Shown here one piece after another: positions 7,158-13,642 of a stretch of DNA of 19,519 bases. The notes beneath the pieces are model-generated. The model was not told the DNA's origin. It saw nothing but the letters and a program-made list of their open reading frames with translations, and ran no database searches. Each line of letters begins with the position of its first letter. Position 1 is the stretch's first letter. The position numbers and the translations under genes were made by a program. This DNA is from Deltaproteobacteria bacterium (GTDB lineage Bacteria; Desulfobacterota; Desulfobacteria; C00003060; C00003106): positions 1 to 19,519 of the forward strand of contig JAFDAE010000034.1 in assembly GCA_019314005.1 (NCBI GenBank), given 5' to 3'.

Positions 7158-7353
7158 AAAATCCGAAATTCGAAATCCGAAGCCCGAAACAAATACAAAT
7201 GACTAAAATACAAAATCCGAAACAATACGACTTGGAAGATTGTGCTATTAATTACCAAGGGATACAGTACTGCGTAAGAGTGAATAGGGTTTTGAACATT
7301 TGATATTTGGATTTTGAATTTGTTTCGGATTTCGATATTCGAATTTCGGATTT
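7158..7353. repeat. Inverted-repeat locus C1 (AATCCGAAAT words) with possible four-helix-bundle remnant
   Basis: The left arm (7158-~7226) reads AAATCCGAAATTCGAAATCC, then GAAACAAATAC and AAAATCCGAAAC. The right arm (~7287-7353) carries the reverse complements: GGATTTTGAATTTG, TTTCGGATTTCG, GAATTTCGGATTT. The interior is about 60 bp. A plus-strand frame from ATG 7199 to TGA 7303 reads MTKIQNPKQYDLEDCAINYQ. The YDLED(R)T opening is known from one branch of four-helix-bundle proteins, so this may be a remnant, but the match is short. The locus separates the MurU-like and AmgK-like genes. Confidence 0.7.
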
Positions 7354-7390
7354 ATTCATAGCGATGTAAGAATCTGGGAATGCACTCTAT

Positions 7391-8407
7391 ATGATCCGAC
7401 TAATCAAAAAAACATTCCAATTAATCCACCCTGACTTGGCCGACCACGATATCGCTCTCACCCCTTTAAAAGGAGATGGATCTGATCGGAAATGGTATCG
7501 TGCTGCCTGTGGCAGTGAATCGATAATAGTTGTAGACCACGGATCGCCGGCCAACAAAGGAGTTTCAGAGGCGGATGCCTTTGCGGCGATCGGAAGGCAT
7601 CTGAAAAAATCAGGGGTCTCTGTCCCTGAAATCTATGCCTATGATCCTCCCTCCGGTATTGTTCTCCTGGAAGATCTTGGAGATACCCACCTTCAGAGTG
7701 TTATCAAAAATGAACATAATAGGGAATCCATCACGGCACATTACCACGCTGTAATCGACCGCCTCATTATTATGCAAATCAACGGGAAGGAAGGCTTTGA
7801 TACGGGCAACTGTCTCGAGACCCCATACTATGACGTGGACGTCGTCCTTAATCGTGAATCCCGCTATTTTGTTGAGGCATTTTTGAACGGTTATTTAGGG
7901 CTTGCTATAGACTTTCAGGACCTTGAGGATGAATTCCTCATCATTGCCGGGAACGCCCTGTTAGATCAAATCACCGGTTTTCTCCATCGCGACTTCCAGT
8001 CCAGGAACATTCTCGTTAAAAACGGAGAGTACTACTTTATCGACTTTCAGAGCGGGCGTCTGGGACCCCTCCAATACGACCTCGCATCCCTGTTGATCGA
8101 TCCCTATGTGGAGCTTTCAGAAGATGTTCAGCAAGACCTCTTGAGATATTATATAAGCCGGCTCTCCGACAGAATCCCCCTTGACCCTGACGTATTTTCA
8201 GAAGTATATCAATACAACGCCTTAAACCGAAACCTGCAGATACTCGGCGCCTTTGCCTATCTCAGCGGTGTAAAAGGAAAGGCCGGGTTTCGCGAATATA
8301 TCCCTGCGGCATGGAAAAGCCTCCGTGCCAGGCTTGAAAGAATCGCGGCAAAAAGTTGCCCAAAGCTGCTTAAAATATTAAAATTGGGAGACAAAGTGCT
8401 GCCTTAA
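7391..8407 (+). CDS. AmgK-like aminoglycoside-phosphotransferase-fold sugar kinase
   Basis: 338 residues of the APH/choline kinase fold. The catalytic loop is HRDFQSRN with H199, D201 and N206, followed by IDFQSGRLGPLQYDLASLL with metal-binding D218. The nucleotide lobe has VLLEDLGD. The HRDxxSRN...IDFQ(S/D)xxxGPxxYDLxSLL pattern is that of AmgK, the MurNAc/GlcNAc anomeric kinase, rather than of drug-resistance kinases. Pairing with the nucleotidyltransferase upstream supports cell-wall amino-sugar salvage. It is separated from that gene by repeat locus C1, and no ribosome site is obvious, so its expression may depend on the leader. Substrate is inference. Confidence 0.83.
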   Translation: MIRLIKKTFQLIHPDLADHDIALTPLKGDGSDRKWYRAACGSESIIVVDHGSPANKGVSEADAFAAIGRHLKKSGVSVPEIYAYDPPSGIVLLEDLGDTHLQSVIKNEHNRESITAHYHAVIDRLIIMQINGKEGFDTGNCLETPYYDVDVVLNRESRYFVEAFLNGYLGLAIDFQDLEDEFLIIAGNALLDQITGFLHRDFQSRNILVKNGEYYFIDFQSGRLGPLQYDLASLLIDPYVELSEDVQQDLLRYYISRLSDRIPLDPDVFSEVYQYNALNRNLQILGAFAYLSGVKGKAGFREYIPAAWKSLRARLERIAAKSCPKLLKILKLGDKVLP

Positions 8408-8439
8408 CCTTAGGCGAAACAAGTAGGAAACAGTTGATC

Positions 8440-8630
8440 TCACCGCAAAGGCGCAAAGGACGCAAAATATCTGAAATGAGTCCCGACTTGGGGGGATTAA
8501 AGAATTTATCTGTTCTATAATTGTTTTTGCCGAAGGCAATTTCCACAACTTTAGCTCACTTTAGTCACTTTAGCTCACTTCAAACTTTAATGGACCTTAA
8601 AACTTTGCGCTCTTTGCGCCTTTGCGGTGA
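8440..8630. repeat. Inverted-repeat locus D (CACCGCAAAGGCGCAAAG words)
   Basis: The left arm (8440-8467) reads TCACCGCAAAGGCGCAAAGG, then ACGCAAA. The right arm (8602-8630) reads TTTGCGCTCTTTGCG, then CCTTTGCGGTGA. The ~135 bp interior includes a tandem ACTTTAGCTCACTTTAG and a small hairpin TTGCCGAAGGCAA (8527-8539). I see no convincing gene in it. The right arm ends 6 bases before the TTG start of the next gene, and its GGTGA is the only Shine-Dalgarno-like sequence there. Confidence 0.8.
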
Positions 8631-8636
8631 ACTATT

Positions 8637-10271
8637 TTGAAGATCAAATACATACTGCTCACCTTTCCCGCCATTCTAATCATCTTTCTGATCATCAACT
8701 TCATATACGTCTCCACAAAATCGAGGCCGGAACAAAACCAGTTGGTCATCGGATCGATTGGCGATGCCTCATTTCTCAATCCTGTCCTTGCCCAGGACTC
8801 TGCATCAAGCGATGTTAACGCCTTCGTCTTCAGCGGGCTCTTAAAATATAATGAAGAACTCCAACTGACCGGGGACCTGGCTGAATCGTGGACAGTTTCT
8901 CCCGGGCCCAAGCCACAGATTACATTTCACTTGCGAAAAGGGGTTCAATGGCATGACGGCCACCCATTCACTGCCGACGATGTCAGGTTCACCTATGAGA
9001 CAATCATGGATGAAAAGACCAATACTGTTCGAGGGAGCGACTACGAGCTTGTCGAAAAGGTGGAGGCGATCGACCCGTACACCGTGCGCGTCACATACAA
9101 AGAGCCTTTCTCACCCGCCCTTGAGACCTGGACTATAGGGATTATCCCCGAACACCTATTAAAAGGGAAAGATATCAATACCGATCCATTTAATCGAAAT
9201 CCCATCGGAACCGGTCCGTTTGTCTTTGATTTGTGGGTAAGCGATGAAAAAATAGTTCTTGCGGCAAACCCGGATTATTTTGAGGGCAAGCCCCATCTTG
9301 ACCGCATTGTCTATCGCATCATCCCTGAAACATCCCTGAGCGAGATAGAGATCCTGACCGGAGGGATAGACTATACCGGAGTCTTTCCTCACCAGTATGA
9401 AAGGATAAAGAAAAACCTGAAGCTTCAACTTTACCGCCAGGCCAGTCTCGGTTATACCTATATCGGCTACAACCTTGAAAACCCGCTTTTTCAGGATAAA
9501 AGAGTCCGCCAGGCGCTTACCTGTGCTATCAACAGAGAGGAAATTGTGAGGTATGTCCTTTATGGTCTCGGACAAACCGCCACAGGCCCCTTCCCTAATC
9601 ACCTGTGGTACGCGGACAAATCCATTCAACCGTTCCCTTATGATCCTGAAAAGGCAAAGAGGCTCCTTTATGAGGCCGGCTGGAGAGACACCGATGGAGA
9701 CAACCTTCTTGACAAAGACGGCAAGCCATTTTCATTTCGCCTGATAACCAATAGTGGGAACGATATACGGCGTGACGTCGGCGTGCTTGTACAGAGATAC
9801 TTTAAAGAAATAGGGCTTGATGTAGAGCTTCAGATTTACGAGTGGTCGGTTTTTTTGAAAAACTTTATCAACCCGAAACACTTTGATGCCTGTATCCTCG
9901 GTTGGAGCCTCAGCGTAGACCCTGACGCTTACAGTATATGGCACTCAAGCCAGATCGAAGGAGGATTCAACTTTGTCAGCTACAAGAACCCTGTTGTGGA
10001 CCAACTCTGGGTAGAAGGGCGCCGCACCTTTGATATCAAAAAGCGAACAGAAATCTATCACAAGATACACCGCCTGATCCACGAAGACCAGCCCTACACC
10101 TTCCTCTACGTAGCCGACTCCACGCCGGCCTTGAGCAAAAAGTTCAAACGCCTGATTGTGGATGCTGTGGGTAAAGAGACGTTGGTGCCGATCGAAATGA
10201 CCAAGGGGGGACTGCTGTTTAATATCCATGAATGGGTGGTTCCTGCAATAGCTAACGGGAGCATGAAATAA
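8637..10271 (+). CDS. Extracellular solute-binding protein family 5 (peptide-binding), orphan
   Basis: 544 residues. A membrane segment at ~4-24 (YILLTFPAILIIFLIINFIY) without a lipobox cysteine suggests an uncleaved anchor or an unusual signal peptide, with the rest in the periplasm. Family features are LAESWTVS, FHLRKGVQWHDGHPFTADDV at ~101-120, GTGPFVF, VRQALTCAINREEIV and PYDPEKAKRLLYEAGW. It should bind peptides or a similar ligand for an ABC importer, but no permease or ATPase follows: the next genes are convergent. The start is TTG; no in-frame ATG exists before the conserved region, and the reading begins just after repeat arm D. Ligand unknown. Confidence 0.9.
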   Translation: MKIKYILLTFPAILIIFLIINFIYVSTKSRPEQNQLVIGSIGDASFLNPVLAQDSASSDVNAFVFSGLLKYNEELQLTGDLAESWTVSPGPKPQITFHLRKGVQWHDGHPFTADDVRFTYETIMDEKTNTVRGSDYELVEKVEAIDPYTVRVTYKEPFSPALETWTIGIIPEHLLKGKDINTDPFNRNPIGTGPFVFDLWVSDEKIVLAANPDYFEGKPHLDRIVYRIIPETSLSEIEILTGGIDYTGVFPHQYERIKKNLKLQLYRQASLGYTYIGYNLENPLFQDKRVRQALTCAINREEIVRYVLYGLGQTATGPFPNHLWYADKSIQPFPYDPEKAKRLLYEAGWRDTDGDNLLDKDGKPFSFRLITNSGNDIRRDVGVLVQRYFKEIGLDVELQIYEWSVFLKNFINPKHFDACILGWSLSVDPDAYSIWHSSQIEGGFNFVSYKNPVVDQLWVEGRRTFDIKKRTEIYHKIHRLIHEDQPYTFLYVADSTPALSKKFKRLIVDAVGKETLVPIEMTKGGLLFNIHEWVVPAIANGSMK

Positions 10272-10375
10272 ATTGCATGGGAGTTATTACGCACGGGGCA
10301 ACTTGCTCCAAAGAAATACAACCAATAAAACGCTCTCTGTAATAAGAAATTAAGGGATTGAGGGATTCTGTTCTT

Positions 10376-10741
10376 TTACTTTCTCGTAGGCCATCCTGAG
10401 ATTTTGTTGAGCCACCCTGTCAGTCTGTTAAGAATAAGAAATAGCAACAGGGTATTTGCGATATGAAATAGCAGATTGGTCAGATGATGCCCGCCTGCGT
10501 TCAACCCGTAAATCTGGCAGTCGAGCATGTGAGACAGCCATGTCAATGGATGCCAAGTGCTGGCATGGGTGGTAGTAAACGCCCATTTTACCCCTTCCCG
10601 GGTTAATCCGGTCTGAACATTACGGTTCTCAGTGACGTACTTGTGGTCATCGTAATTTACGAAATCATGATTACTGACCTGCCAAAAAACAGAAATGGTC
10701 GCCACAACGAGAAATACGCAGACTATGAGTTTTAACCTCAT
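10376..10741 (-). pseudogene. Truncated paralogue of the membrane TPR protein (internal deletion)
   Basis: The first ~105 residues closely match the start of the full protein at 11795-13435: FWQVSNHDFVNYDDHKYV, HPLTWLSHMLDCQIYG, GLNAGGHHLTNLLFH. After LILNRLTG the DNA jumps to the paralogue's C-terminal end. The last bases encode VAQQNLRMAYEKVK in another frame, matching VAQQNLKIAYEIIK of the long copy, but the current frame reads WLNKISGWPTRK and stops. About 1.24 kb is missing, at a short direct repeat (GTCATCCGG in the intact gene). ATG 10741 matches the paralogue's start; a TTG at 10750 is the longer alternative. The catalytic and TPR parts are lost, so it is almost surely non-functional, though the first membrane helix remains. 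Confidence 0.85.
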
Positions 10742-10746
10742 ACGAA

Positions 10747-11505
10747 TCAAATCTCCGTGCCGTCAAGGGGAGAAAAAAGGCGATTACGGCATAATCCCCA
10801 CCGGTGTAGCCGAAACGCCACCGAGGTCTTAATGACTCCGATGCCATACACGACAGACCTTTGAAAACTAATAGATGACGAATCATCCATATAGAGTGTC
10901 GGACAAGAGATTTCCCCTATACTGAAGCCTGCATATATAATCTGTGAAAGCATTTGGTTGTCAAAGACAAAATCATCGTCATTGTTTTCCAGGGGAAGTG
11001 TTTCGAGCAGTTTCCTCGAAAATGCTCTATATCCTGTATGATATTCTGAAAGTTTGTATTCAAGCAAGAAGTTTTGAACAAGGGTGAGCACGCGGTTGGC
11101 GACATACTTGTACAGAGGCATACCGCCCTTCAATGCCCCCACACCGAGAATACGCGACCCTAACACACAATCGAACAGCCCCTCTGCTATCAGGGAGACC
11201 ATGGCAGTAATAAGCTTCGGGGTGTATTGATAGTCGGGATGGACCATTATGACAATGTCTGCTCCCAATTTCAGGGCCTCCTTGTAACATGTCTTTTGAT
11301 TCCCCCCATAACCTAAATTCTTGGAATGGACGATGGTATTAATGCCGAGAGACCGCGCAACCTTGGCTGTCCTGTCCCGGCTTTGATCGTCAACCAGAAT
11401 GACATCATCTACAATATCTTTTGGAATCTCTTCATATGTCTTTAAAAGGGTCATTTCTGCATTGTAAGCAGGCATGACCACCACTACCTTTTTCCCCTTA
11501 AGCAT
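10747..11505 (-). CDS. Glycosyltransferase family 2, DPM/polyprenyl-phosphate sugar synthase-like
   Basis: 252 residues, GT-A fold. It has [20 protein letters not shown], then [11 protein letters not shown] (nucleotide-binding DD), GYGGNQKT, and [11 protein letters not shown] where the metal-binding DxD of many GT2 enzymes would be. [10 protein letters not shown] is the later acceptor-site region (family pattern ...GYR). No membrane segments are seen. Such enzymes transfer a sugar from an NDP-sugar to a polyprenyl phosphate at the membrane, making donors for periplasmic GT-C transferases. The neighbouring membrane TPR proteins are candidates for that second step (inference). A G-rich run 9 bases upstream of the ATG serves as ribosome site. 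The TPR remnant starts 6 bases after its stop. Confidence 0.87.
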   Translation of the reverse strand: MLKGKKVVVVMPAYNAEMTLLKTYEEIPKDIVDDVILVDDQSRDRTAKVARSLGINTIVHSKNLGYGGNQKTCYKEALKLGADIVIMVHPDYQYTPKLITAMVSLIAEGLFDCVLGSRILGVGALKGGMPLYKYVANRVLTLVQNFLLEYKLSEYHTGYRAFSRKLLETLPLENNDDDFVFDNQMLSQIIYAGFSIGEISCPTLYMDDSSSISFQRSVVYGIGVIKTSVAFRLHRWGLCRNRLFSPLDGTEI

Positions 11506-11591
11506 ATAACTTAGCCCCCCTTAAGACAATTCTATATCATGGTTTATTTGGACTATCCAGCCGAGAATGAACTTAGTAACTGCTCAGGCGT

Positions 11592-11772
11592 GTGAGGTTC
11601 CGGGTTCACGGTTCACGGTTAGAGGATAGAGGCCAGAATGCCCAATCCGCAATCCAAAATCGGTTCCCGTAACTCGTAACCCGAGACTCGCAACCCGTAA
11701 CTATCTGCTCCTCGCTCTCTCACCTTCACCCTTCAACCGTGAACCTTGAACCCTTGAACCCTTGAACCTCAC
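11592..11772. repeat. Inverted-repeat locus A2 (GGTTCA words) with nested B-type words
   Basis: The left arm (11592-11620) reads GTGAGGTTCCGGGTTCACGG. The right arm (11733-11772) reads AACCGTGAACCTTGAACCC and ends TTGAACCTCAC. Inside, 11666-11701 is a set of B-type words (CCCGTAACTCGTAACCCGAG, CAACCCGTAAC), as if one locus had landed in another. On the minus strand just inside the right arm is GAGAGAGCGAGGAGC, resembling AGAGAGCGATGAG at the start of the A1 remnant gene but with the ATG changed. The 16 bp TTAGTAACTGCTCAGG lies just outside the left arm. Confidence 0.78.
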
Positions 11773-11794
11773 AAAACAAACAATTATTAATCCC

Positions 11795-13435
11795 TCAATC
11801 CCCAATTCCAATTTTCTGTTTCTTGATTATCTCATAAGCTATTTTAAGGTTTTGTTGAGCCACCTTGTCATCCGGGTTTAGCCGAACGGCCTCTTTGAGT
11901 GCCCAAACAGCTTTCGAGTATAGGTTCATTCCTCCATATACCGCTCCAAGGTTAGTATAAGCTTCGGCATAGTCCGGCTTAAGAAAAATAGCTTGTTTCA
12001 ATACTGAAAGCGCTTTCTTATAATTCCCCAATTTCCCGTAAACCGTTCCGATGCTGTAGTATGCCTTTGCATTGTTCGGTTTGATCTGTAGCGCCTTATG
12101 AAAATGCCCTATTGCCTCCTCAAGACGCCCATTATCTTCTAACGCCTCCCCAAGGTTGTAATGCGCTACAAAGTTGTTGGTTGTCACATCAAGCGCGTGC
12201 TCGAAGAGTGTGATGCTGTTCTGCCAATGGCGAATTTGTAACCAGGTGCCTGTCATGAGGACCAAGAGTAGGATTCCCGTAAATGTGGACAATATGATCC
12301 TTCGGTAGTGCCACCTTGCCGCAAGATCACCCACACCCCAGGCAATCATAATAAATAGGCCTATGAGCGGCACATATGTATACCGGTCTGCCATGGCCTG
12401 TTCCCCCACCTGGATTATTCCAATAACCGGTACAAGTGTTCCAAGGTACCATAGCCAACCTACCGCAAGGGACTGAAACCGTCGGGCTACGCAAATCACC
12501 AGAATAGATATGCACGCCAGTAATAAACCAGCCCCTGCAGCTTGCCATAGGGCCACCATGTCCTCATGGGGATAAAAGACCGCTAATTGACTCGGCCAAA
12601 TCATCTTTCCCGTGTAGCTTACATAGGAAACCAGGCCATTTGCTATGCGGGCATTTAGAGGAAGCTTATCCAGAGCCGCTACGGATCCCCCTGCTTGTTG
12701 TGCATAGAAGGTCACAACACTCGAGACAGCCGTAAGCGCAAAAAGGGGAACTTTTTCCCAAATTAGACGAATAGCTGGTGTTTCTTTGATATTCAACCAC
12801 CTGTCTTTGTTAGATTGGCCTAGCCGCAAGCGTCCAAGCGGCCAGTAGTCCATCAAAAGAAGCACAAATGGAAGTGTAACAAGCATAGGCTTGGCCATAA
12901 GGCCGAGAGCGAAGAATAGAACAACCAAAAGATATGTTTTTCCCCCCGGACGTTCGGCATACCGGATGTATGCCCACATCGTGAGCATCCAGAAAAAGGT
13001 ACTCAGGACGTCTTTGCGTTCAGCCACCCAGGCTACCGATTCCACGTGAAGTGGATGAAGGGCAAAGATGGCGGCAACAAAGGCGCTTCGCCAGAGCGCA
13101 CCGGTCATCCGGTTAAGGATCAGAAAAAGCAACAGGGTATTTGTTAGATGGAATAGCAGATTGGTCAGATGATGCCCGCCTGCGTTCAACCCGTAAATCT
13201 GACAATCCAGCATGTGCGACAACCATGTCAATGGATGCCAGTTGCTGGCATGAAAGGTAGTAAAAGCCCAGGTGGTCCCTTCCCACGTCAGTCCGGCCTG
13301 AACATGACGGTTGTCAGTGACGTACTTGTGGTCATCGTAATTTACAAAATCATGGTTTCTGACCTGCCAAAAAACAGAAATGGTTGCCAGAACAAGCAAC
13401 AGGCAGACTATAAGTTTTGAACGATTGGGGCGCAT
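11795..13435 (-). CDS. Multi-pass membrane protein with C-terminal TPR domain (GT-C / TMTC-like)
   Basis: 546 residues. A first membrane helix (IVCLLLVLATISVFW) is followed by a periplasmic loop FVNYDDHKYV, whose paired acidic residues recall the catalytic loop of GT-C/protein-O-mannosyltransferases. Further features are HPLTWLSHMLD, ALHPLHVESVAWVAERKDV and about ten hydrophobic segments to ~residue 415. Residues ~430-540 are three TPR units (AHYNLGEALEDNGRLEEAI, AYYSIGTVYGKLGNYKKAL, AYTNLGAVYGGMNLYSKAV). The arrangement is like TMTC-type proteins. It probably transfers a polyprenyl-linked sugar to proteins, perhaps with the nearby GT2; this is inference. A truncated duplicate lies at 10376-10741. 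No clear ribosome site precedes ATG 13435. Confidence 0.83.
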   Translation of the reverse strand: MRPNRSKLIVCLLLVLATISVFWQVRNHDFVNYDDHKYVTDNRHVQAGLTWEGTTWAFTTFHASNWHPLTWLSHMLDCQIYGLNAGGHHLTNLLFHLTNTLLLFLILNRMTGALWRSAFVAAIFALHPLHVESVAWVAERKDVLSTFFWMLTMWAYIRYAERPGGKTYLLVVLFFALGLMAKPMLVTLPFVLLLMDYWPLGRLRLGQSNKDRWLNIKETPAIRLIWEKVPLFALTAVSSVVTFYAQQAGGSVAALDKLPLNARIANGLVSYVSYTGKMIWPSQLAVFYPHEDMVALWQAAGAGLLLACISILVICVARRFQSLAVGWLWYLGTLVPVIGIIQVGEQAMADRYTYVPLIGLFIMIAWGVGDLAARWHYRRIILSTFTGILLLVLMTGTWLQIRHWQNSITLFEHALDVTTNNFVAHYNLGEALEDNGRLEEAIGHFHKALQIKPNNAKAYYSIGTVYGKLGNYKKALSVLKQAIFLKPDYAEAYTNLGAVYGGMNLYSKAVWALKEAVRLNPDDKVAQQNLKIAYEIIKKQKIGIGD

Positions 13436-13450
13436 GGTGTCACTGAGATT

Positions 13451-13586
13451 GTCCGTTGTTGGTCGTCCGTTGTCCGTTGCAAAAAAATATTTTTAAATCC
13501 ATAGGTTATCTTTCTTCATCCGATGATATACGAATTTTATATCTAATTTGCAACTGACGAAGGACAACGGACTACTAACAACTGAC
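13451..13586. repeat. Inverted-repeat locus G (GTCCGTTG words) with possible gene-start remnant
   Basis: The left arm (13451-13480) reads GTCCGTTGTTGG, then TCGTCCGTTGTCCGTTGC. The right arm (13548-13586) reads TTGCAACTGACG, AAGGACAACGGAC and AACAACTGAC. The interior, ~67 bp, is AT-rich. On its minus strand ATG 13519 opens MKKDNLWI before a TAA. MKKDN(L/I) is a common opening of another branch of four-helix-bundle proteins, so this might be a stub, but eight residues are too few to prove it. It lies between topA and the TPR gene. Confidence 0.65.
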
Positions 13587-13587
13587 A

Positions 13588-13637
13588 TTCGGCAATTCGC
13601 CAATTCCTCAATTCCTTAATTCCTTAATTCCTCAATT
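13588..13637. repeat. Tandem short-word array F (AATTCCT(C/T)A)
   Basis: Five to six imperfect 8-9 bp units (CAATTCC, TCAATTCCTTAATTCC, TTAATTCCTCAATTC) just after topA's stop. Related words (AATTAAGGGATTGAGGGATT) occur near 10346-10370, 11790-11810 and 17830-17860. No inverted partner is evident. Confidence 0.6.
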
Positions 13638-13642
13638 CAATT

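Noticed and set aside
8527..8539. TTGCCGAAGGCAA hairpin as terminator after amgK
   Set aside because: The stem is only 5 bp, and on the plus strand the T-run precedes rather than follows it.
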